Of a stretch of DNA of 64,000 nt, positions 1 through 10,000 are shown in pieces. Within the stretch, counting starts at the first letter, position 1; the number at the start of each line of letters is the position of its first letter. This DNA is from Salvator merianae. Lineage: Eukaryota; Chordata; Lepidosauria; Squamata; Teiidae. A program made the translations under genes and the position numbers. Location: contig QVOM02000049.1 of the NCBI GenBank assembly GCA_003586115.2, positions 18,233,470-18,297,469 of the forward strand. Reading direction: 5' to 3'. Under the pieces are notes generated by a model. The model ran no database searches, was not told the DNA's origin, and saw only the letters and a list, made by a program, of their open reading frames with translations.

Positions 1-984
1 AAAACTGTATTTTTGATGTATGCATCTATAAATTTATGTTATCCCATTTACATTCACATTTTTGTTTTACATTTCAAATACTTTAGATTTGTACTTAGAA
101 CTACTATCTATTATGTGACAGCGTTAGACAGAAATTTCACCTTGCAACAATTCTGAATGTATTTTTTTGTTCCGCCATATACATAAGGTATGCCTAAAGC
201 TTGTAAGAGCAAGTAAAAACTTAGCTTTGATGCCAACATCTTCATTTTTAAAACACTGATGTTTGTGTAGAGTCTATCTCGTGGATTCTTCCAACCAGTT
301 TATTTTCAAAACAAAAGCCAGTAGTTCTGGGCTAGTGCAGCATATATCAGCTCATAATAACAAAAGCTTCTAAGATATCAGTTGAATGGCAGTACAGTTT
401 CTAAAGAACATCTAGAAAACAGGCCATGCTCTCAAAACGTAGTGTTATCGTGCAGCAGTCACATTATCTTTCACAGATACTTTAATGCTGTCCAGGTTTT
501 TGAACTGAATACGTCTTCAATGGCATTAATGTCTTCAGGGCATATATTTGCCCTCAGCCTTTCTGCACACTTGTTTCATCAGCTGTTCTATTGCAATCTG
601 TGTAATCACAGCCTCTGAAGAATATTTATTCCCCAAGCATCTTAATGTTTTCAAGAGCACCCTGATGGTTTTTGTGTTCGTAGCTGAAAGAAAGGAATCT
701 CTGCTTTGTTACTGCGATAGGTCAATGTCCTTCTATCAAATGCACAGTGTATCCATGCAGTTTTGGGAGTGACGGAAGTATTTGAGGATGGCAAGTTCAG
801 CATGCATAATCTGGGCCAGGAATATGGCAGATGGCATGGAGCTTGATGGATTGTACCTCAGCAGACAGCTTGACCACTCTGGCCTATCTTTGAGCTTAGG
901 GGACACAATTTCCCTAGCCCTAAAGTTGTAGGCAGAACAGATAATGGAAGGAGAAAAGGGAGGAGGGAGAAGGTATATAAACTT
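1..984. other. Non-coding sequence upstream of ELOVL2 exon 2
   Basis: This is AT-rich sequence with no recognisable exon, RNA gene or repeat. It should be ELOVL2 intron 1 or upstream flank. No CpG island suggesting the ELOVL2 promoter is present here or anywhere before exon 2. Confidence 0.4.
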
Positions 985-1779
985 ATTATAGGTATGGGGA
1001 ATAAAATCAAGAATTCATTGTGGAAATGTTGGAAAGATGGTATCAGGATAGAAGAAGACGCTATTCAAAGGGAGATTATAAGCATTAAAAGAACAAAACA
1101 AAATAGGGTAAAGGAAATGAGGATGAAGATTTTGCATAAGTGGTATAGAACCCCCTGTCAAATAGCTCATATATTTAGAAGAACTAGTTCGAATTGTTGG
1201 CATGGATGTCTAATGAAGGGAACATGTCTACATCAAGTTTGGAACTCTGGGGAGGTACAGAAATTTTGGGAGTGGATTCAAGAGGAAATACGGAAAATTA
1301 TACAAATAGAATCAACACCTTTTTTTTTTTTACTAAGGAAGTTTGTTTAATGCATTGTTATAGAGATTTAAGGTTGAGCAGGATGAAGGAGTTTCGTCTA
1401 GAACAATTAATACTGGCAGCATTGTCAACAATAGTCTACGGGTGGAAGGAGAGTACCAGATGGACATTGGAAAAATGGAGGTATTGTTTACTAGTTGCAA
1501 TGAGGTTTCAAATATTAAGTAACAATAGATTAAGGATAGAAGGACAAACAATAGATGGAGATTTGAGAGGAAAATGGAAGGGGATAGTAGAATATTTGGT
1601 GAAGGAGGTGAGAAATCAGGTATTAACAACCTTCCATATGTGTTAGACTAGGTTATGGGGGGTGAGTTCACTGAGGGATGGATTATAAATGTATTGAGCG
1701 GTGGGGTTTTCAGTGTTTTATCTGCAATTTGTTTTGATTTTGTAAAAATAAAAAATTAAATTAAAAAAAATTAAAAAGT
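985..1779 (+). mobile_element. L1-type LINE, 3' end of ORF2 plus A-rich tail
   Basis: The frame from 994 reads MKILHKWYRTPCQIAHIFRR then SSNCWHGC..KGTCLHQVWN and VQKFWEWIQEEI. This matches the zinc-knuckle-like C-terminal region of L1 ORF2 (CxxC..KGT..H..W..C..V..FW), although the second Cys and the WWxC are degraded. The frame shifts at the T-tract 1319-1331 and resumes with a WKE..RWTLEKW-like segment to about 1645. The 3' end is an A-rich tail at 1743-1778. It is 5'-truncated and inactive. Confidence 0.75.
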
Positions 1780-3735
1780 CATAAAATTGTAGGCTGGGGA
1801 CTTGTCTCTGTGGACGCAGAAGTGGCCCATCTTCAAGAGCATGTCTGCATAGAAGTGACACAAACTGGGACCAGACTGACCAGGTACAGGGGATGCGTGG
1901 AGAGCACATTCCTTGGGAGGCCATATCTCATGTGGTATGGGAACCTTACAGTCCCAGCACACATCTGGCACAGCTCTCATGGACTGTGGAAATGTTACCT
2001 GAGTACCTTTTCCATATGGACCAGTGCTGGTGAGGAACAGCAGAAGCCTGTCTGTATTGGATTAGGCCTCAGAGTGTATATGACATCACTGTATCCTACC
2101 CCACCAGCGAACCCATTAACAGTAGCCCACCAGCAGACCACTGATAGTATACTGGAGCACAAGGGGCATGCATACTTGGCCAAAAGGGTCCTGGCTGGCC
2201 CAGGTCATTCCTGACTTTCAAAGTGAGCCAAGACTGTTATCTGCAATGTGGACAGCCCTTAGTGCAGGCTACCTGTAACCCGGTCCACAATGAGCTGAGC
2301 TACAAAACCTGGGCCAGTGTAGAGCAGATTTGCCCGTGCCATGTGGAAATACCCTTAAAGTCTAGAACATGTGGAAAGCACCTGTTTGCTGAAAACTGCA
2401 GCAGAGAATGCCACCTTCACTTCTGTAGCCTTCCGTACTGACAATTTTATGTGTTGCATCATGATTTTGCAAGCCATTGCCACAACAGGAAAAGCTAAAG
2501 CATGAAGGCCTCAATGTTTTTGTTTTGCTCATGGAAATAGACCATTCTGTGGGGCAAGTAAAGAGAGTGTGGCCTGCCTTTTGTCAGGTGCTATTTGGGA
2601 GGAGATTATGCTTCCTGTGGCAAGTCATCTGGTAGGGAATGCAGCTTGCTCAAACAAACCTTTTAGTAATGTTTGTTGGTGAGTGCTAACTGTTGCGGAC
2701 AACTGCGTAAGACTGGCTAGTATAAGGCAGTGCAAAATACTGGAATTACAGGCAGTATCCCCATGATCCATGAGGATCATGCCAGATGTGTGCCCCAGAT
2801 TGTGGAATCCGCATGCCAGCATGCACCACGTCACACTGTCCCTGTGCCTAGCCTACGCCAGGATGCGGAAACTGTGTGAAAGAGTGCTCCAGCAAGAGAC
2901 AAGCCAGGGCTGGGGCTCCATCACTGACTTTGCCATGCAGTCAGACAGGATTGGCAGGAGAAACCAATGCCCTGTTCCAGAGTCCAGTGACCTTTGGCCA
3001 GGTTCTGCAGGATAGCCCATTTCCAAGGTCCTTCCTGCAGGCATGGCAAAATGTTCCCCAAACCGCAACGCTGAGATTGGGAAACTTTTGTTCCCAGCCT
3101 CAAAGGTAAGCCAGCCCAAGACGGCTGTTACACGGACAGCTGCCAACATATTCTGTACAGCCCACTGTGTTCTGACTTGAGACACTTTTCCTGGGCCAAG
3201 ACCATTCTCTGCATGTGCAGTTATGTTGCACGTGTGGAAGTTACCACAGAGACCACAGATAGTTCTTAACTGAGTTTTGCATGGCACCATCCACACAAGC
3301 ATTCAGTCTCCCACTGCTTACCACTCACCTGAAGTGCCCTTACCATAATCCACTTAAAATTACTCCAAAGCCACTTCAGTCAGGGAAGTTACCTCCTCCC
3401 CCATGTGAATGCATGGGGAGGAGAGGAGGTGACTCAACAGGTAAGACTCACACCTGGAATTGCCACACATAGGACTGAAAATGGCTGACTTCTGGTGGTG
3501 TTTCCAGTCTTTCAAAGGGAGCCTGGGCAGCTTCCTCACTACTGCAAATGGAATTTCCACTTGTAGCAGCATTTCCGGAGCCACTGGAAGGAGCATCAGT
3601 GAATCACTATCAGTGACTCCTAGTCTCCTGCCCCAGATTCCATAGCCTTCAGGCAGCCTTTACTTCATGTTAAAAATAAGCTTCTAGTCAGACCCTCTCC
3701 ATGTGGATGATGACTTACATACAAGTGCCAGTTCA
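1780..3735. other. ELOVL2 intron/flank, no recognised feature
   Basis: This block is somewhat richer in C and G than its surroundings and carries several short spurious ORFs on both strands. I recognise no domain, splice-bounded exon or repeat family. It may be old interspersed repeat sequence. Confidence 0.3.
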
Positions 3736-4483
3736 TAAGGTGACCAATCATCCTCCTTTAGGGAGAACAGTCCTTCTTTTGTAAGTTCCGTCCTCCCTTG
3801 AAAAATGTCCTCCTACATGTCCTCCTTTTTGATATTGGAGGACTAATCTGTAAATGTCCGTATTCGATCGATGCAGAGTCGATTCATTGCGTGTGATATG
3901 ACGTATTTGTATTTGACATGACGATTCGTCAAGGATCAGTACAGTGCAGCAAGATGTGATTATGAGACGCATGCGCTCTGCACGGGATACCTTGAGAGAG
4001 CGTGCGATATACCGAGCACGCAAATGGCTTTGTGTACTTCTTACTGAAACACGATACGGCACATACGAATAGTAGACTCACGATTATTTCTTTCTCAGTG
4101 AATATTTAATCATAGACAGGTAAGCACAATTCACGTTTTATTAATTCATTATCTATTTAATAATTTCCAAATACGTATAATTTTATTTACAAGTATTTTC
4201 CTGAAATTCAAGTTTTCAAGTGGAAATCTAACCTCAAACCATATCTATTAATAACGCATTTTAATTAAATAGTTGCATAAAAATAAAACAGACGTTTTTT
4301 AATTAGAAAATGATAACTACACCCGAATATCACTCCAAATTAGTGGTTTTGTTTGATATTTAGTTTTGTTAATTTAGCTTCTGGAAAATTCACCAACCTG
4401 TTGTAACGTTTTTAGTTCCGAATGTGCTTGCATCGTTCGTGTAGCTCTATATTTTATTTTAAATTTTAAATTTCAATTAAGGG

Positions 4484-6240
4484 ATGGAAAAATCAAAAAA
4501 GAGAAAATGCCATTTCAGCGATACATTGAAAAAGGAATTTCCATTCCTCATATCAAAGAAAGATACCATTGTTTTCTGCAATATTTTCAGCGGAGAATTT
4601 TGTATTGCAGTTGGGGGCAGAGCAGCGATAATGAAACACTTGACCACCAACAAACATAAGCAATCATTAGATGCATCAGCTTCCAGTTGTAAAGTAACAA
4701 GATTTTTTAAAACTTCAAATTATTCTGAAGATGAAAAACAGTTGGCTGCAATGGAGGGAACACTTGCATTTCATACCATAATTCACAATCAAAGTTTTGG
4801 TAGTATGGATTGTACAACTAAATTATTGAAAAAGTTTCACAATACAAAATTTTCACGTGCCAGGACAAAATGCGAGGCTATTTTGAAATCAGTATTTAAA
4901 AATGACTGTGACAAAATACTTACAGACAACTTGGAAACTGCAGCATTTGTAACGATTTTATCTGATGTATCAAATCATAATGAAATTAAATTGTATCCAA
5001 TAATAGTAAGATATTTTAATGTTACCAAGGGCATTCAAGTAAAAATCTTAAATTTAGAATCCATTGAGGGCGAAACTTCTGAAATTTTGTCAAACCATCT
5101 ATACAAAGTAATAAATGAAAACAATTTGAAATCCAAAGTTGTTGCACTAACGGCTGATAATACAAATACAAATTTTAGTGGGCGAAGATGCAAAGGGGTG
5201 AATAATGTGTATGTAAAATTACAAGAGTTACTCCAAAAGAAAATACTAGGAATAGGTTGTAATGCACATATTTTGTCAAATGCAATCAACACAGCGCCAT
5301 GTGCCATGCCAATTGATGTAGAAGTAATAATAACTACAATNNNNTTGCTACTTTAAAACAATTTTGTGAAGAAGCAAATGTTGAATACAAAAAACTTTTA
5401 GGATATTCAAAAGTTAGATGGTTTGCTCTAACACCTGCTGTAGAGCATGTTCTACAATTATTTGAGCCCCTCCGTTCATATTTTTTAAGCTTAGACAAAT
5501 GTCCTAAAATCCTGGAATCGTTTTTCAATAATAAAATATCTGAGATATTAATGTATTTTGTACATAATCAAGCATCTATTTTTCACAAAACGATTCAAAA
5601 GATTGAAGGTGAACACATTTCAGCTACGGAAGTCAGTCTTATTGAGAATGACTTTATCCTTCAATATTAATCTCGTTTTGAAGAAAAATTTCTTCCTTTA
5701 ATTATAAAAAGAAAATTGTCAGACTTAGAGGAATCAAATTCAGGCATAACAGAAAAGTTTATCAAGGAAGTGCAGAATTTTTACCAGACATGTTTTCAAT
5801 ATATTGAAGAATGGTCTGAAACAAACATCACGGGAAATAACAGTTTACAATGGTGTTTTTTGACTTCATCGCAAGTATATTGGACAGATATTGAATCTTG
5901 TCTTGAGTTTTTATCTAAAGAAATGCCAGACATCAAAATAGAAAAATTACTACAATGGGAAAATGAACACGTCGAAACTGATAAAAGATGGGTGGAAATA
6001 TTCAGCCTTTTCAAAAATGAACATATTCCATGTGAAAATTTATTTATTCTTGTTCAATTTACATTGTGCTACCCTGGAACTAATGCAGCAGTTGAAAGAG
6101 CTTTTTCAATTGCTAATGATTTTTGGACAAGTGAGAAATCGAGATTGAATTTGATACTCTAGCTGCAGCACTTGCCGTAAAATTCAATATGAAGGATATT
6201 TCTTGTTCAGATATTTCCAATATATTGTTACAAGATGTAT
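4484..6240 (+). pseudogene. hAT transposase, disrupted
   Basis: An ATG at 4484 opens a frame to the gap at 5341. Its first ~60 residues resemble a BED zinc finger (GEFCIAVGGRAAIMKHL..NKHK), but the first CxxC pair has become CNIF, so metal binding is probably lost. After the gap the coding frame resumes at 5347, out of register with a 4-base spacer, and is stopped by TAA at 5668-5670. It continues from 5671 in the same frame with LVQFTLCYPGTNAAVERAFS, the hAT C-terminal dimerisation signature. It then hits TAG at 6160-6162, caused by a small indel; the adjacent frame continues LAAALAVKFNMKDIS to about 6235. There are at least three lesions, so it is not functional. Confidence 0.88.
5341..5344. 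other. Assembly gap (4 N)
   Basis: Four unknown bases lie within the hAT transposase. The flanking frames do not agree with a true 4-base length, so the number is probably a placeholder or an indel is hidden there. Confidence 0.95.
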
Positions 6241-6266
6241 ATTTCCAATATATTGTTACAAGATGT
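6211..6266 (+). repeat. 28-bp tandem duplication in hAT 3' region
   Basis: Two perfect adjacent copies lie at 6211-6238 and 6239-6266. They overlap the last transposase codons, immediately before the palindrome. Confidence 0.95.
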
Positions 6267-6267
6267 A

Positions 6268-6401
6268 TAATTATGCTTACATGCTTATTAATTTTTAATA
6301 ATAATTGTAAGAAAAAAGTACTCATTTAGATAATATTATCTAAATGAGTACTTTTTTCTTACAATTATTATTAAAAATTAATAAGCATGTAAGCATAATT
6401 A
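6268..6401. repeat. Perfect 134-bp palindrome
   Basis: The arms 6268-6334 and 6335-6401 are exact reverse complements with no spacer, centred on GATAATATTATC. The sequence is very AT-rich. It lies between the transposase and the right terminal repeat of the hAT element. Confidence 0.97.
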
Positions 6402-6941
6402 CAATATAAAATATTACAAATGTTTTTATTATGCATTTATCATATTATAGTGTATTATTGTTGCAGTTAATAAAATGTTTCTTCTATTTACGATATTATT
6501 TTCTTCAATTTATTTTTGTCCTCCTTTTCATTTTAAAAAAGTTGGTCACCTTACAGTTCAGCATTTCATTTCATGCATAAGCAGAAGTGGGTCCTAGTCC
6601 ACAAAATTTTGTATAACAATAGATTGGACATTCTTAAGGTGCTGGAAAACTCAAGGGTTTGGGGGTCTTCTGCTTGCACAAAGATCAAGGAGAGCTCCTT
6701 TGCTTCAGATGGAGGAATCATCTTGTCCAGTACTATTTTTCCAAACCTGAAGAACCAAAGGCCTCTGAGAAGCACATGATCAGAAAGGCAGGAACAGTTG
6801 CCTGTTCCTACTTCTCAGCATCAGCTATGCAAAAGTATACTGCTTTTCCCCAGAAAAGACTGTGTAGCTGTTGTCACTGTTCCTGTAGATTTTACTCTTT
6901 TGACCTTGTTTTCTTCTTCTTCTTCTCCTTCTTTATCTTAG

Positions 6942-7005
6942 GATCAGCTGAAGGCCTTTGACCAGGAAGTAAATGAGTTTATCGATTATATGTTTGGAGA
7001 GAGAG
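6942..7005 (+). CDS. ELOVL2: ELOVL2 exon 2
   Basis: It encodes the cytosolic N-terminus, beginning [20 protein letters not shown]. It is preceded by a pyrimidine-rich acceptor ending ttatcttag and followed by gtgggt. It enters at phase 0 and leaves one base over, which joins 'at' of the next exon to make Asp23. The initiator ATG must be the last codon of an exon further upstream. Confidence 0.93.
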
Positions 7006-10000
7006 GTGGGTATTCATTTCTTGAAAGTGGCTTTCCTCCAGTCTAGTAATCTCTATGATTATAAATTTAATGAAAGAGGGAAGGGGGTAAATCATCTAAG
7101 AGTCTTCCAGGAACCACATCAAGGAGTATAGCACGCACCTGCCTCTTTGATCAGCCCCACAGTGGCTCCCAGCTTCCTGATCCAGCTTCCACCCCTTTCA
7201 GGCTGTATCTGGATGCGGCCTGTATCTGAGACTGCATGTGCATGCAACAAAAAAAGCATCTCAAAGGCAGGGAAAATGTCTGCTAAATTGTTGGCTTAAA
7301 AATAGTAATATATAATTACCATTTCCCCTGAGGGTTGTATGATTATGAACTGCATTGAAAAAGAGTTCCCAAACCCCAGCAAAATTATTGTTGCTTATAC
7401 TACCTTGCATCTTATTTTGCTGGGAAGTAATAAATTCACTGATAGTCCCATAATCGTGTGTGTCATAAATAAGATTTTCAGCTTGCTTCCAAATCATATC
7501 ACCAGACTTGCTGATAGTCATGGTAGGGAAGATATATGGGTGTTAGCAGATAAAGGAGCAGGAGGCAATGGGAGGTAAGGAGCTGATGTGAGAAACATTT
7601 TCAGCTCCATCTTATCCTCTGAACACAATGACTTGGTCCAAATATTTGCAAAAGCTCTGCTGCAAAAAGAAGAGACACTGAGCAGGACACCAAAGGATCA
7701 TCTGCGTACATAACATACAGAAGCATTCAGTAATGTGATGATTTACGAAGGTTGTTGGGATTCCAATTCCATGTAGCCTCTGACCAAGAAACTGGAATTA
7801 TGGGAGGCATAGTTCTAAATAGGGCTTGCTTTAGCACTAGTGATGCCTAGTGTGACAATATTTTTGACACACACACCCCTGCTTTTTTAATGTTCAATGA
7901 TATGGTTTATTGTTCACATTTTAAAGAAATTAACAGTATGTAAAGCGTATTCTGAAATACTCACCTACACCCCGGACAAGGACTTCTCCCTAATTACAAT
8001 GGTGAACCACACAGTTGCCACACAAGATGCCATTTCCTCACAAGCTTTTCACAAGCTGCAGTACTGAAACTCATTGAGGTCACCTCTCCATAGCAAGATA
8101 TGTTTTTTCACAGATTGCGATGGTGAAACAATGAGATGCTACCTACCCACAGCAAGCCATGGTTTCCCACAGGCTGCAGTACCACACTTACATGTAAAAA
8201 AACATTTGCTATTTGACAGGTTCCTTCCCCACACTGTTCTTTCTAATGCGTTTTTTCCCCTATTTTTCTTGCATTTTATTTGGTTTTAATTTTTTTTATT
8301 GAATTTAAGAGATTGGAGGTAGAGGTTCTCTGTTTTTTTGTTTTTGTTTTATGTTGTGGACTGCTCCAGCATCTTAGAATGGGAAGTGATGTAAAATATT
8401 TGAATAAACAAACGAATCAGCATTGATTGAGATTATGCTCAATGATCTCTGCTTTTGTAATTTTTTCAGGGCTTTGTAGACATAGGCGGTGCACTTGCAG
8501 CTCTTATTGACATCAACTAGAAATATGAGTATCAATCACCTCAAAAAAAAAAAAAAAATAACCTCCCACAATGGATAGCTAGTATAGGTTAGTGTTGCAT
8601 AATGTTATCTATTGGTATTGCTTAAAGTGCAGCACACAGTGAAAAGATGACTGCCCTTTATATTTCATAGTTATATTCTAAACCGTTAGGCAAGCTTATC
8701 TTTAAATCACTTGACAGCACAATCCTGTGCATGCTAGCTCAGTTTCTTCAAACTGGTCCAAGACAGGATCTAACGTAGTCTAATACCAGAACATGCAGTG
8801 CCATGCCTGAAATCTGCACCATATATATGTCAGCCAAAATACCTGCAGCAATGCATATTCACTCTCCAGACAGGGGCCTTTCACAAAATACGGTGCTTAA
8901 ACATACAGATACCATCTGCCCAAATCCAGATATATGTTTTTCACAGACTGCAATGCTGAACACACAAATGGCATGCAAAATGACTGTAGCAACATGCATC
9001 CACACCCATGTCAGGGCTTTTCACAAAGTTCAGTGCTGAAATACACAAATGCCAGCCAAGATGCCTGCAGTAGTTCTCACTCACATCTCAGACACACAGA
9101 GGCAAGCTATCTAAATCCAGATATATATTTTTCACAGACTGCTGGAAAGGCACTACATGCTCACACCTGCCTCTGGGTCACCCTGGGAAGTGTAGTCCAC
9201 CTCTGCTTAGTAATATAGCAAAGTGAGAACATGCATACTACAGGCCTCAAATGCAAGTGAATTGTATGCATATGTAGACCAAGAATTTGGCTGTAGCAAA
9301 AATGTGGGTGAGGATTATTGTACGTTTCTAGTTGAAGGCTCTTGCCAAATTTGTACAATACTATGCAAAATCCAATGTAAACTGATCTCATCTGCAAAGC
9401 CCAAATCAATGTGAAGGTTAGAAAGCTCTCTACATGTTGCAGTCTTCCAAACTTCAAAGCATGCTTCTCATTTTGAAAAACAGATCAAGATATACTTTAA
9501 TATACTGTTTTATTTTAGAATAAAATAATTCAGAGAGCATACTTAGAGAGAAACAGTAGGGGCTAATGCAGTAGTAAGGTGGGTGGCAGGACTATCTTGT
9601 AATTGCTCACTCAAACTGGCAGTCAGAGAAAACTTGGTCCAAAGAGAATGAGGCACACAAGTAATTTTCACACGGATTCATACATTCACTGCTGCTAAAA
9701 TGAATATGTATTCACACACAAATTTTCTTACAGTTCTTTTTAATGCCATCAGATGAATGCAGAAATTGGATGGAATATATTTATAAATGATCATGTGTGA
9801 AAGTGTCAGAGACACTAGGCCTTTTCACACTTGCTGCTAGCAAGCATCAAGTACGCTTGCTAGCCAAGTGCGTCTGCATCGTGTGGAGGTCTGGGTGGCC
9901 GGGAGCGAGCTACAGCCAGTCCCGAACACGGATACCTAATTAGTAATTAGTGCTCCACAGCCTTACCAGGAGATTATAGTTACCTCCTGGTGAGGTGCAT

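Larger units (their letters stand above)
3736..6553 (+). mobile_element. Decayed autonomous hAT-superfamily DNA transposon
   Basis: It is bounded by a 12-bp terminal inverted repeat TAAGGTGACCAA at the left and its complement at the right, flanked by the direct repeat CAGTTCA (3729-3735 and 6554-6560). It encodes a hAT transposase on the + strand with a BED-like N-terminus and a C-terminal dimerisation motif. It contains an assembly gap (NNNN 5341-5344), a 28-bp tandem duplication and a perfect palindrome near the right end. It sits in ELOVL2 intron 1, about 390 bp before exon 2, in the same orientation as the gene. Confidence 0.9.

Noticed and set aside
1194..1646. 150-codon + strand ORF
   Set aside because: Part of the frameshifted 3' end of an L1 element, not a host gene.
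2853..3302. 149-codon minus strand ORF
   Set aside because: No family resemblance; the composition suggests old repeat or chance open frame.
1..6941. Search for ELOVL2 exon 1 and promoter
   Set aside because: No CpG-rich stretch or ATG immediately before a good donor that I could defend; the start exon is presumably further upstream.
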